Counted from the stretch's first letter, positions 41,268 through 50,032 are shown. The stretch: 64,000 nt of DNA from JAWLHU01 sp041690255 (GCA_041690255.1 JAWLHU010000015.1:139487-203486); one strand, 5' to 3'. Notes: generated by a model not told the origin, from the letters alone. Program-made: numbers and translations.

Positions 41268-41643
41268 CCTCAGACACCTCCTTCAGATATTGTGCCACTT
41301 GCGCGGGAAAGCGACGGGTGTCAATGGGCTTGGCAATGAACCCCACGCAGCCCGATTCGAGCGCATACTGGCGATCTCGTTCGCCGGCATAGGCCGTGAC
41401 GGCAACGATCGGGATCCCTGCGGTATTGGGGTTCTGAGTAAGAAGGTGAGAGACCTGAAGCCCGTTCATGCCCCTCAGGGCGATGTCCATCAGAATGAGG
41501 TCCGGGTGTTGCTCCTCCGCCAGGACCAGAGCATAAGCCCCGGTGGAGGCCTGGAGTACGTCAAAGCCGTAGAGGGTGAGCAGGTCGGAGACAAGCTTCA
41601 TGTTGAGGGCGTTATCTTCCACGACCAGAATGCGAGCCGCCAT
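41230..41643 (-). CDS. Single-domain response regulator (DivK/CheY-like)
   Basis: 137 residues, REC domain only: VVEDNALN acidic pocket, phospho-acceptor D53 in LILMDIALRGMNG, VAVTAYAGERD (Thr switch) and GFIAKPID (Lys). The tail is Ala/Gly/Ser/Pro-rich. With no output domain it should act by protein contact or phosphorelay. It lies directly downstream of the kinase gene (6-base gap) and overlaps the REC-HD gene. Confidence 0.9.
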   Translation of the reverse strand: MAARILVVEDNALNMKLVSDLLTLYGFDVLQASTGAYALVLAEEQHPDLILMDIALRGMNGLQVSHLLTQNPNTAGIPIVAVTAYAGERDRQYALESGCVGFIAKPIDTRRFPAQVAQYLKEVSEGASGPAPSAAGC

Positions 41644-41648
41644 TCGTC

Positions 41649-43706
41649 CTACTCTCCTTTCCGCAACGGCAGGTAGAATCTGACCCTCGTACCCTTGCTC
41701 AGTTCGCTCTCCAACTCAATCCGGCCGCCATGAAGCTCGACCAGTTTTTTCGACAGGGGGAGGCCGAGACCGGCGCCCTCAAAGCGGCGATGGTAGGTCG
41801 ATTCCGCCTGCACGAACTCGTCGAAGACGGCCGCCTGGTCTTCCGGGCGGATACCAATGCCCGTGTCCTCCACCTCAACCACAGCCTCCTCCCCATCCTG
41901 CCGGAGCCGCATCCAGATCGTGCCGCCCGCTGGCGTGAACTTGATGGCGTTGGACAGCAGGTTAAAGAGGACCTCTCTGATCCGCATCGGGTCGGCCTGG
42001 ATGGAGGGGATCTCCGGTGTGAGTTCTACCTGAAGGGAGAGACCGGCCGATGCTACCTGGTGGATCACCTTCGCCTGGACCGATTCAACCAACTCAGGGA
42101 GGAGGACCTCCTGCAGGTCCAGCACCATCCGCCCCTGCTCAATGCGGGAGAGGTCGAGAATGTCGCTGATCAGTTGGAGCAGGTGTCGGGCCGACGCGAG
42201 GATATGGCCCAGGTATTCCTGCTGGCTTGGCGTGAGCGGTCCCACGAGTTGATCGGCCATCATTTCGGAGAAGCCGATCACCGAGTTGAGCGGGGTGCGG
42301 AGTTCATGGCTCATGGTAGCCAGGAACTGGCTCTTCAGGACATTGGCTCGGCGCAGTTCCTGCACCGCCTGCTCCAGTTCCCGGGTCCGCTCCTCCACCT
42401 TTCGCTCTAACTGAGACTTGGCCTCCTGCAACTCCTCGGTCAGGCCCTGCAGTTCCATACGATCCCGCTCCACGCGCTCCAGGTAGCTTTGGGTCTCCTG
42501 GGTCAGATGGACCAGCGAATCCGCCAGCGTGCGGAAGGATTCGTAGAGTGTCAACATCTCATGGCTGTATACCGAGGGGTTTGCCTGCTTGATCTGTGCG
42601 GCGGCGTGTTGCAGTTCCTGCGTTTTGTGTGCGGCGGCCAGGCGGAGCACATCGCGCTCCAGTGAGATGATCGGCTCGGCCAGTCTCCGGGCGATCAGCC
42701 GGGCGGCGAGGATGCCGCCCAGGAGAGCGAACAGCGCACACATGAGGATCAGCACCTGCGTCGGCCTCCCGATCTGGGCGAAACCACTGGGCGGAAGGCC
42801 CAGACTGAGGGCCCCGACCACCTGGCCTGCTGAGTCCCGAATCGGGTCGGAGACAACATAGTGGCGCTCCCTGCCTACGGGTACCGTCCCGTAGTACCGC
42901 TCCCCTCGTCTCACACTACGCAGGAGCGCTTCGGACTGCTGTTCGCCCACGGGCAGACGGCCGGCGTTGGTCGTGATGTTGTCTGAGATACGGAGGCCCT
43001 CGACCGAAATGGAGAGGTACGAGCCATGCATGCGGTTCGAAGTGGCCATGGGAATGCTCTGGGTGTTATTGAGCAGGACGCCGGCCATAAGTACACCCTT
43101 CCGCCCATCTCCCAGGTTAATGGGCACGGCCACCACCTGGACGAGGCCCCGGTCGAGACACCCGTCGCTGGATGGGTCACACCCTGAGGGAACGTAGAGC
43201 CGGCTGAGTGCAGACTCCATATGGGTGGCGGTCCAGTCTGCGGAGACCAGTTCGGTGCTGATCTGGGCGGCATTCTGTCGGATCGCTTCATCCACCATGT
43301 AAATAAAGGGCGCAGCCTGTCCGCCTTGTGAGGGGGTCGTATGGGCGATAACGCTGCGATCCTCGTCGACCAGGGCGGCAAAGTCAGTCTGGCCCAGGGA
43401 GAGCAGGTAGGGGCGTAGCTGTTCCGGACTGCCCAGTTCGGCCTCCCGCATGAAGGCGGGGAGAGAGGAGAGCGCCTGAATGGCGGCGGCCATCTGGCGT
43501 GGGCCTTCTTCATACTCCTGCCAGGCCACCTGCATCGCATATGTCATGCGATCGCTCAGGTCTGCTTTGACCTGGCGGTTGGTCAGGAGGCCAAAGCCCG
43601 CGGTCAGAATCAGGGTCAGGGCCAGCAGGACGACCGCAATGGAGGAAAGGATGCGACGCTGAATGGAGGGGAGAGGGGTCTGCATGTTGATCTGTCCTTG
43701 ATTCAT
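41649..43706 (-). CDS. Membrane sensor histidine kinase
   Basis: 685 residues. One transmembrane helix near residues 20-42, an extracellular sensor of ~270 residues (Cache-like: SDRMTYAMQVAWQEY, RYYGTVPVGRERHYVVSDPI), a second helix (VLILMCALFALLGGILAARL), a coiled-coil linker, HisKA with the phospho-His in ATMSHELRTPLNSVIGF, and an HATPase domain (VLFNLLSNAIKF, VEDTGIGI, GAGLGLPL). Start ATG 43706 overlaps the luxR stop (ATGA); an ATG at 43685 with AAGGA upstream is an alternative. The CGCDPSSDGC-like cysteine pair in the sensor region (SGCDPSSDGCLDRG) is notable. Confidence 0.92.
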   Translation of the reverse strand: MNQGQINMQTPLPSIQRRILSSIAVVLLALTLILTAGFGLLTNRQVKADLSDRMTYAMQVAWQEYEEGPRQMAAAIQALSSLPAFMREAELGSPEQLRPYLLSLGQTDFAALVDEDRSVIAHTTPSQGGQAAPFIYMVDEAIRQNAAQISTELVSADWTATHMESALSRLYVPSGCDPSSDGCLDRGLVQVVAVPINLGDGRKGVLMAGVLLNNTQSIPMATSNRMHGSYLSISVEGLRISDNITTNAGRLPVGEQQSEALLRSVRRGERYYGTVPVGRERHYVVSDPIRDSAGQVVGALSLGLPPSGFAQIGRPTQVLILMCALFALLGGILAARLIARRLAEPIISLERDVLRLAAAHKTQELQHAAAQIKQANPSVYSHEMLTLYESFRTLADSLVHLTQETQSYLERVERDRMELQGLTEELQEAKSQLERKVEERTRELEQAVQELRRANVLKSQFLATMSHELRTPLNSVIGFSEMMADQLVGPLTPSQQEYLGHILASARHLLQLISDILDLSRIEQGRMVLDLQEVLLPELVESVQAKVIHQVASAGLSLQVELTPEIPSIQADPMRIREVLFNLLSNAIKFTPAGGTIWMRLRQDGEEAVVEVEDTGIGIRPEDQAAVFDEFVQAESTYHRRFEGAGLGLPLSKKLVELHGGRIELESELSKGTRVRFYLPLRKGE

Positions 43707-44401
43707 CGCTGCCGCCAGCCGTCTTGCCCCGCGGGGGAGGTTGCGGGGAGGATCGACTCCCGCATGGCATAGAGAGCGGCCTCCGTGCGGTTTGCCAAGC
43801 CAAGCTTTTGCAGCAGATGAGTGATGTGGGTTTTGACTGTTGCCTCGCAAACGAAGAGTTTTAGTGCGATCTCTCGGTTAGAGAGGCCGGCGCCAATCAG
43901 GCCCAGGATCTCTCGCTCCCGTTGGGTGAGTGGGCTCTTCGAATGGTTCCCGAGGGGTAGTTCACGGGTCGCCACCGCCTTGTGGGGAGGTTCCGGCGGT
44001 GGGGTGGAGGGACCGATGAGCCGGAACAACTCCTGGACCAACTGGGCGGCTGGGGCTGCCCGTGGCGGCCCACTCCCGGCCAGGAAGAATCGGCAGGGGG
44101 ACTCGTAGTCATCGGGTGCAATCCCCAGTGGGCTGACATAGCAGGAGCGGCCCCGCGGGCAGGGCAGCGGGGCTGGCCGGCGTGAGGAGCGAACGCGATC
44201 GATCGCCTCCCGCCGCATCCGCCAGCAGGTGGTGGAGTGGGTCGGATCGGCCGACCCGCACTCGGCAGGGAGGCCCGACGGAACGGTGAGTTCGGTGCAG
44301 TCCGAATCAAGCACGACTAACGAAAGCTGGTGGTACTGAGAGAGTAGGTCCTGTACCCGCTGTAGTTGGGCAAGCCACAGCATCTCCCGCTCTGTCGTCA
44401 C
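43703..44401 (-). CDS. LuxR-type regulator with Cys-rich PocR-like sensor domain
   Basis: 232 residues. The N-terminal half contains spaced cysteines (VLDSDCTEL, PAECGSAD, TTCWRMRREA, LPCPRGRSCYVSPL, ESPCRFFLAG), the pattern of PocR/DUF-type sensory domains that may hold a metal or small ligand. The C-terminus is a LuxR/GerE HTH (LTQREREILGLIGAGLSNRE, KLFVCEATVKTHITHLLQK). GTG 44401 is preferred because AAGGGG lies 8 bases upstream. It heads an operon with the kinase and two response regulators and is divergent from hpdB, so it may control that locus (inference). Confidence 0.85.
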   Translation of the reverse strand: MTTEREMLWLAQLQRVQDLLSQYHQLSLVVLDSDCTELTVPSGLPAECGSADPTHSTTCWRMRREAIDRVRSSRRPAPLPCPRGRSCYVSPLGIAPDDYESPCRFFLAGSGPPRAAPAAQLVQELFRLIGPSTPPPEPPHKAVATRELPLGNHSKSPLTQREREILGLIGAGLSNREIALKLFVCEATVKTHITHLLQKLGLANRTEAALYAMRESILPATSPAGQDGWRQR

Positions 44402-44416
44402 GTGAACCACCCCTTA

Positions 44417-44434
44417 TTGTGAAGCATATCACAG
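44417..44434. promoter_or_regulatory. CRP/FNR- or Rex-like palindrome between luxR and hpdB
   Basis: TTGTGA-AGCATA-TCACAG fits TGTGA-N6-TCACA exactly. It lies 16 bases from the luxR start and about 190 bases before hpdB, in the shared divergent region. Confidence 0.6.
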
Positions 44435-44515
44435 GTATCGCGGGATGGTTGATCATCTCCACCAAAAGTATGAGAAATGAACGGAAAGGCATGGGAACTT
44501 CATACCAGTCGTAAT

Positions 44516-44547
44516 ACCCCCTGTCGATGTGGCAGGGGGTTCCTCTT
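44516..44547 (+). terminator. Leader hairpin/terminator upstream of hpdB
   Basis: ACCCCCTG (44516-44523) pairs with CAGGGGGT (44533-44540), followed by TCCTCTT. A second stem, CCGAGG (44565-44570) with CCTCGG (44583-44588), follows before the start codon. It could attenuate hpdB transcription. Confidence 0.55.
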
Positions 44548-44624
44548 TGCTAGGCTGGTCATAGCCGAGGGCGGGTTGGCCGCCTCGGTAAGACTTGCCG
44601 GTATGAAGGGGGCACACGAGCTCG

Positions 44625-47336
44625 ATGGCAAAGACACTGGCTGACATCCTGCAGGAAAAGGGCATTCAGCTCGAGCAGCGGTATGGCGGCGAACCACCCG
44701 CAGATCTTGTCGACCGCGAGATCAAAAAGGAACCCACCCCACGTGCCAAGAAGCTTCGCGACCTGTACTACCAGACCTACTCCAGTGCCAACATGGAGTT
44801 CCCGTACTGGTACACCCGTGTCTACGAGCAGAACCAGCATGAGATCCCGGTGGTCCGGCGGGCGATGTCCCTGAAGGCGGCCTTCTCCCACCTGACCCCC
44901 ATGATCTTCCCGGGCGAGAAGCTGGTCATGGGAAAGACCTACAACTACCGTGGCTCCTTCCCCATGCCGTGGCTCTCTGAGGGCTACTTCATGGCCCGGG
45001 AGGACGAGTTCTACCAGGAGGCCCTGAAGAAGGGCTCCACCTCGATTGACGAGCTGGTCAAGTGGGGCCAGGGCGGCGGTAACGTCACCAAGTCCTTCGG
45101 CAAGGTGGTCTCCATTGCCGGTAAGTTCGGCATGCGCCAGGAAGAGGTTCCGGCCATGCTGAAGGTGGCCAACTGGTGGTATGGCAAGTCGGTCGAGGAC
45201 ATCTCCGCCCGGTACGAGCGGATGGTCCCCGAGTACGACGTCAAGGAGAAGGTCATGCGGTCCTGCATCTGCATGTTCGACTCCGGCTTCACCCTGCCCC
45301 AGGGGCGTGAGGTGATCAACTACTACTACCCGCTGCAGTACGGCTTCGACGGCCTGATCAAGATGTGTGAGGAGAAGAGCGCCGAGGTGGCCGGCGAGTC
45401 CGGTGGTGACGGCGTCCGGGGCATGGACCGGCTCTACTTCTACCAGGCCGCCAAGCTCGCCCTGGAGGGCGTGCAGAACTGGATCCTCAACTACGCCAAG
45501 GAGGCCCGCCGCCTGGTTGAGGTCACCGAGGAGCCCGTCCAGAAGAAGGAGTACCAGGAGATCGCCGAGGTGCTGGAGCACATCGCCCACAAGCCGCCTG
45601 AGACCTTCCGGCAGGCCCTCCAGCTCACCTACACGATCCACATCTCCGTCCTGAACGAGGACGCCATCTCCGGTATGTCCCCGGGCCGTGTGGGCCAGGT
45701 GCTCTTCCCCTACTTCGAGCAGGATATCGAGGCCGGCCGGATCACCGAGGACGAGGTGCTGGAGCTGCTGGAACTGCACCGGGTGAAGTTCACCTGCATT
45801 GACTGCTTCGCCTCCATGGGCGTGGTCGGTGGCGTGCTCTCGGGCAACACCTTCAACAATCTGTCGATGGGCGGCCTGCAGAAAGATGGCACTTCCGCTG
45901 CCAACCGGCTGGAGATGCTGATCCTCGAAGCCGGCATTACCTGCGGCACTCCGCAGCCGACGCTGTCGATTCTCTACGACGAGAAGCTGCCGGAGGAGTT
46001 CCTCCTCAAGGCGATCGAGTGCGTCAAGACCGGCACCGGCTACCCGGCGTTCATGAACAACCGGGGCGCCATGGAGTTCATGATGAGCCAGTACGGCGGC
46101 GAGGGCATGACCCTGGAAGAGGCCCGGGCCTGGGCCGTGGGCGGCTGCCTCGAGTCGTCGCCGGGGGCCTGGAAGCCGCTGACCCTGCGGGGAAAGACCT
46201 ACTGGGTCCCCGGCGGCGCCGGCCAGCCCACCTCGGTGGGTGTCCACTTCATATCCCTGCCGAAGGTACTGGAGTGCGTGCTCTTCAACGGCAAGGACCT
46301 CCGCACCGGCCTGCAGGTCTACGCACCCCACAACCGGACCCTCGACAGCTATGAGGCGGTCTGGGAGACCTTCAAGGACTACTTCGCACAGACCGTCAAC
46401 TCCCTGAACAAGTGCAACAACATCCAGCACGATATCTGGCGGAAGAATAACATGGCTGTCTTCCACAGCGTGACGAAGCCGGATACCCTCGACCGGGGCC
46501 ACCATATCGGCGACATGGGTTACCGCTACAACGCCACCTTCAATGTGGAGTCCACCGGCACGGCAAACCTGATTAACTCCCTGGCGGCCATCAAGTTGCT
46601 GGTCTTCAAGGAGAAGAAGTACACCATCGACCAGATGATCGATGCGATCAAGAACAACTTCGGCTTTAAGACGGCCGAAGAGGTGGGCTCCTTCTCGCTG
46701 ATCTCCCAGGAGAAGCGGGAGGGCGGCCAGGTCTACGACGACATCCATGGCGACTGCCTGATGGCGCCGAAGTACGGCAACGACATCCCGTTAGTCGACT
46801 CGATCCTGAAGGAGTGGGAGGAGTACTTCTGCGGCATGTGCCACAACTACCTGTCGCTCTACGGCAAGGAGCTGTACGCCTGCCAGATCTCCGTCTCCAC
46901 CCACGCCCCGCAGGGCGCTGCTACGCTGGCAACGGCCGATGGGCGCCTGCAGGGCACCACCTTCGCCGATGCTTCCATGTCGCCCTACCCGGGCACCGAC
47001 ACCGAGGGCCCGTACGCCCTGTTCAACTCCGCCACCGTCTGGGATCACTCTCTGTCCCAGAACTCGCAGCTGAACATGAAGGTTCACCCGACTGCTGTCA
47101 CGGGGCTGGAGGGCGCCCGCAAGCTGCTCGATCTGACCCGGGCCTACATGCGCAAGGGCGGCTTCCATGTCCAGTACAACATCGTCGACTCCCGGGTGCT
47201 GCGTAGCGCTCAGGAGAACCCGGACGAGTACCGCGACCTCATGGTCCGTGTCGCCGGCTTCACCCAGTACTGGGTTGAGATTGGCAAGGCGATCCAGGAT
47301 GAGGTTATCGCCCGCACAGAGTACGAAAGGGTGTGA
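44625..47336 (+). CDS. hpdB: 4-hydroxyphenylacetate decarboxylase, large glycyl radical subunit
   Basis: Removes CO2 from 4-hydroxyphenylacetate to give p-cresol by radical chemistry. 903 residues. The glycyl radical site is RVAGFTQYW (G878), and the thiyl Cys is C508 in VGGCLESSPG. Compared with the C. scatologenes enzyme as I remember it (S344, C503, E505, H536, E637), this protein has S349, C508, E510, H541 and E642, all at a constant +5 offset; the Glu that contacts the phenol OH is thus kept. The small subunit follows at once, which is unique to this decarboxylase group. ATG 44625. Sibling arylacetate decarboxylases (phenylacetate, indoleacetate) are the main alternatives. Confidence 0.92.
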   Translation: MAKTLADILQEKGIQLEQRYGGEPPADLVDREIKKEPTPRAKKLRDLYYQTYSSANMEFPYWYTRVYEQNQHEIPVVRRAMSLKAAFSHLTPMIFPGEKLVMGKTYNYRGSFPMPWLSEGYFMAREDEFYQEALKKGSTSIDELVKWGQGGGNVTKSFGKVVSIAGKFGMRQEEVPAMLKVANWWYGKSVEDISARYERMVPEYDVKEKVMRSCICMFDSGFTLPQGREVINYYYPLQYGFDGLIKMCEEKSAEVAGESGGDGVRGMDRLYFYQAAKLALEGVQNWILNYAKEARRLVEVTEEPVQKKEYQEIAEVLEHIAHKPPETFRQALQLTYTIHISVLNEDAISGMSPGRVGQVLFPYFEQDIEAGRITEDEVLELLELHRVKFTCIDCFASMGVVGGVLSGNTFNNLSMGGLQKDGTSAANRLEMLILEAGITCGTPQPTLSILYDEKLPEEFLLKAIECVKTGTGYPAFMNNRGAMEFMMSQYGGEGMTLEEARAWAVGGCLESSPGAWKPLTLRGKTYWVPGGAGQPTSVGVHFISLPKVLECVLFNGKDLRTGLQVYAPHNRTLDSYEAVWETFKDYFAQTVNSLNKCNNIQHDIWRKNNMAVFHSVTKPDTLDRGHHIGDMGYRYNATFNVESTGTANLINSLAAIKLLVFKEKKYTIDQMIDAIKNNFGFKTAEEVGSFSLISQEKREGGQVYDDIHGDCLMAPKYGNDIPLVDSILKEWEEYFCGMCHNYLSLYGKELYACQISVSTHAPQGAATLATADGRLQGTTFADASMSPYPGTDTEGPYALFNSATVWDHSLSQNSQLNMKVHPTAVTGLEGARKLLDLTRAYMRKGGFHVQYNIVDSRVLRSAQENPDEYRDLMVRVAGFTQYWVEIGKAIQDEVIARTEYERV

Positions 47337-47341
47337 GTTGA

Positions 47342-47599
47342 ATGGCGAACAAGCACAACGACTGCCGGAACTTCGTCACCGTGGACGTCTCTAAGGGGAT
47401 CTGCCGGCGGACCGGCGAGATGATCGTGTTGGACAGCGACACGTGCGAGCACTTCAGCGAACTGCCCAAGTGCAAGAACTGCGCCGCCTTCGCCCGCAAC
47501 GGGGCGGACGAGATGGGCACCTGCCAGGCTGACAAGCGGCAGCCCTGGACCTATCCGGAGCTGATCGCGGTCACCTGCGGCATGTACTCGCACAAGTAG
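47342..47599 (+). CDS. hpdC: 4-hydroxyphenylacetate decarboxylase, small iron-sulfur subunit
   Basis: 85 residues, the exact family length. Ligand spacing matches two [4Fe-4S] clusters: H5, C8, C21, C35 (KHNDC, KGICRR, SDTCEH) and C44, C47, C61, C79 (KCKNC, GTCQA, AVTCG). The small subunit binds HpdB, keeps it in an inactivatable form and is needed for oligomer assembly. ATG 47342 lies 5 bases after the hpdB stop. A terminator-like hairpin follows before the carrier gene. Confidence 0.93.
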   Translation: MANKHNDCRNFVTVDVSKGICRRTGEMIVLDSDTCEHFSELPKCKNCAAFARNGADEMGTCQADKRQPWTYPELIAVTCGMYSHK

Positions 47600-47636
47600 G
47601 AGGCCCCCTGGGGCCGAACAGCCCATGGGGTAGAGC

Positions 47637-47682
47637 AACCCCGCCGGGGCCGCCGCCTGGCGGCCCAGGTGGGGTTTTCTAT
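47637..47682 (+). terminator. Terminator after hpdC
   Basis: Inner stem GGGCCGCC / GGCGGCCC (47647-47654, 47659-47666) extended by AACCCCGCC pairing with GGTGGGGTT, then TTTCT. Probably a partial terminator that sets less carrier and activase than decarboxylase. Confidence 0.78.
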
Positions 47683-47718
47683 CCGGTCCGACTGCCAAGC
47701 TCAGGAGGAGAGGTAATC

Positions 47719-49020
47719 ATGGAGACTACGAACCTATCTGAACGAGATGTGAAGCGAACCGGCTACATGGTCGTGGCCGCTGCCTTCCTGGCGCTCTTCT
47801 GCCTGTTTGGCTACCGATCCACCTTCTCCATCCTTCTCGGCCCCATGCGGGAGTCCACCGGCTGGACCACGGCGCAGACCTCACTGGGGTACTCATTAAT
47901 GATGTCGGTCTACGCCGTCACCGCCTTCTTCAGCGGGGTGATCGTAGACCGCTGGGGCACCCGCCCGGCCTACCTGGTGGGTTCGGTCTTTGCAGCCCTG
48001 GGCTTCTACCTGACCTCCCTGGTCGACGGCTACCTTGCCTACCTGGCGGTCTACTCGATCTTCGCCGGCATTGGCACCGGCATGCTCTGGATCTCCTCCA
48101 CCGTCTCGGTGCGTAAGTGGTATGTGGGCAAGTCCTACGCCACCATGTGGGGCATTGCCTTCGCGGGCGCCCCGATCGCACAGGTACTCCTCAGCCAGGG
48201 GCTGAAGCAGGTCTTGACCACCACCGACTGGCGGGTGGCCATGCAGTACCTGGCGGTCGTGGTCTTCGTAGCCCTGGTGGCGGCTGGCATTTTGGCCCGG
48301 AAGCGGCCGGAGGACTACGGGGCCAAGCCCTTCGGTCTCACCGCCGGCGCCGGTGCCAAGGAGGACCGGAACTGGACGCTCCAGGAGGCCTTCTCCACCT
48401 TCCCGATCTGGGGGGCGATCGTGGCCTTCCTCACCTCCATGCTGGCGGAGTTCCTGATCTGGAGCCAGATCGTCAGCTACTGGAAGACCGATCTGGGCTG
48501 GGATGCCGCGAAGGCCACCAACCTCTACATCGTGATCGGCTTGGCCGGCATCATTACCATGCCGGTGATGGGTATGGTGGCGGACCGGCTGGTCGGCCGG
48601 ATGAAGGACGAGCCCTCTGCCCGCCGGGCGATGCTGATCTTCGCCCCGATCGTAGGTGTTGTGGCCTGCCTGCTCCTGCTGGGCTCCGGTATCTCCACGG
48701 CCCTGGCGGTCATCTCCTGCATGCTGTTCGCCATTTACTGGGCCATTGAGCCCGGCGGCGTGGCCGGCTATGTCGGCTCGGTCTACGGCCGCAAGGCGAT
48801 GGGACGGATCTGGGGCTTCGGTACCCTGATCGTCATGGGCATTGGCCCCGCCGTGGGCAGCTTCATGGGCGGCTTCCTCTTTGACATCTCCGGCACCTAC
48901 AACAACTCGATCTACTTTGCTCTCGGTGCATACGCTGTCTCGGCTATGGCGGCCATGCTTCTGCCGACTGCGGTCAATGTGAAGCAACCAGCGCTTGAGC
49001 CACACCGGGAGACCGCATAA
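47719..49020 (+). CDS. MFS transporter of the oxalate/formate antiporter (OFA) type
   Basis: 433 residues with about 12 transmembrane helices and the MFS loop motif GVIVDRWGTRPAYLVGS. An OFA-like pattern is visible: FSILLGPMRESTGWTTAQTS at the N-terminus and IFAGIGTGMLWISSTVSVRK in the first half. Sitting between hpdC and hpdA, it is likely the carrier for the substrate (4-hydroxyphenylacetate), perhaps in exchange for a product (inference). ATG 47719 follows AGGAGGAGAGG. Confidence 0.88.
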   Translation: METTNLSERDVKRTGYMVVAAAFLALFCLFGYRSTFSILLGPMRESTGWTTAQTSLGYSLMMSVYAVTAFFSGVIVDRWGTRPAYLVGSVFAALGFYLTSLVDGYLAYLAVYSIFAGIGTGMLWISSTVSVRKWYVGKSYATMWGIAFAGAPIAQVLLSQGLKQVLTTTDWRVAMQYLAVVVFVALVAAGILARKRPEDYGAKPFGLTAGAGAKEDRNWTLQEAFSTFPIWGAIVAFLTSMLAEFLIWSQIVSYWKTDLGWDAAKATNLYIVIGLAGIITMPVMGMVADRLVGRMKDEPSARRAMLIFAPIVGVVACLLLLGSGISTALAVISCMLFAIYWAIEPGGVAGYVGSVYGRKAMGRIWGFGTLIVMGIGPAVGSFMGGFLFDISGTYNNSIYFALGAYAVSAMAAMLLPTAVNVKQPALEPHRETA

Positions 49021-49047
49021 GCATACGGCAACCTCGGGGGTGAAGTG

Positions 49048-50001
49048 ATGCACGACGAACGCGGCCTCGTCTTCGACATTCAGGGCTATTCGGTCCATGA
49101 CGGCCCGGGATGCCGGACCCTGGTCTTCCTGAGCGGATGTCCACTCCACTGCGCGTGGTGCGCCAACCCGGAGGGGATGGAACTCAAGAAGCAGCTGCTC
49201 TTTCGGGCAGCCAAGTGCAAACACCGGCAGAACGGATGCACACAGTGTCTGAAGGCCTGCCCGCATGGTGCCCTTCGTGCCAGTGAGTCCGAGGACAGCC
49301 CGCCACTGGTGATCGACCGGTCCATCTGCCGCACCTGCACAACCTTCGAATGCGCCGCCGCGTGCCTCTGGGGCGCGCTCGGGGTGGCGGGCAGGGAGAT
49401 GACCGTCCCGGAGCTCTGGCGGGTGATCGACCGGGATCGGCAGTACTGGGGCGGAAAAGGCGGAGTCACCTTCACGGGTGGTGAGCCGTTGCTCCAGCGG
49501 GCGTTTAGTTTGGCCATGCTGAAGCGCTGCAAGGAGGGCTTCGTGCATACGGCGATCGAGACGAGCGCCTGCGTGGATACCGACCACTTCCTTCGGGCGA
49601 TGAAGCTGGTGGACTTCGCCTTTATTGATATGAAGCACATGGATCCAGAGCAGCACACTGCCGGGACCAAGGTCTCCAACGAGCTGATCCTGCGGAATAT
49701 CCGGGCGCTGGGCTCGTCGGGGTGGCCTGGGAGGCTGGTGCTGCGGATTCCCGTGATCGCCGGCTTCAACGATACCTTGGAGAACATGGCGGCCACGGCC
49801 CACTTCATGCAGGAGGTGGGGCTGGATGAGATCAACCTGCTGCCCTTCCATCGCATGGGCGACTCAAAGTACACGCAGTTGGGAGAGGTCTACGCATACC
49901 GCGATGTAGAGGCGATGCCGCTGGAGCGGCTACAGCCGATGCAGCAACTCTTCATTGATGAGGGGATCGCCTGCTATCTGGGGTCGAATACCCCGTTCTA
50001 G
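49048..50001 (+). CDS. hpdA: Glycyl radical enzyme activase for HpdB
   Basis: 317-residue radical-SAM enzyme that installs the glycyl radical in HpdB using S-adenosylmethionine. The radical-SAM cluster motif is SGCPLHCAWCANPEG (CxxxCxxC). It is followed by a ferredoxin-like insert with two [4Fe-4S] motifs (GCTQCLKACPHGA, CRTCTTFECAAACLWGA), as usual for activases other than PflA. FTGGEPLLQ is the SAM-binding GGE motif, and PVIAGFNDT is a family signature. ATG 49048 with GGGGGTGA upstream. Confidence 0.92.
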   Translation: MHDERGLVFDIQGYSVHDGPGCRTLVFLSGCPLHCAWCANPEGMELKKQLLFRAAKCKHRQNGCTQCLKACPHGALRASESEDSPPLVIDRSICRTCTTFECAAACLWGALGVAGREMTVPELWRVIDRDRQYWGGKGGVTFTGGEPLLQRAFSLAMLKRCKEGFVHTAIETSACVDTDHFLRAMKLVDFAFIDMKHMDPEQHTAGTKVSNELILRNIRALGSSGWPGRLVLRIPVIAGFNDTLENMAATAHFMQEVGLDEINLLPFHRMGDSKYTQLGEVYAYRDVEAMPLERLQPMQQLFIDEGIACYLGSNTPF

Positions 50002-50032
50002 CGTGGGGAGGCTCGGGCGTTGCGCCCGGGCC

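Noticed and set aside
44430..44624. T-box or amino-acid riboswitch in the hpdB leader
   Set aside because: No T-box sequence or specifier stem is seen; only simple hairpins.
44559..46748. 729-codon open frame on the minus strand opposite hpdB
   Set aside because: Low-complexity Leu/Gly/Val/His composition typical of antisense shadows; hpdB is certain on the plus strand.
47896..49851. 651-codon open frame on the minus strand opposite the MFS and hpdA genes
   Set aside because: Antisense shadow that spans two unrelated, well-supported genes.
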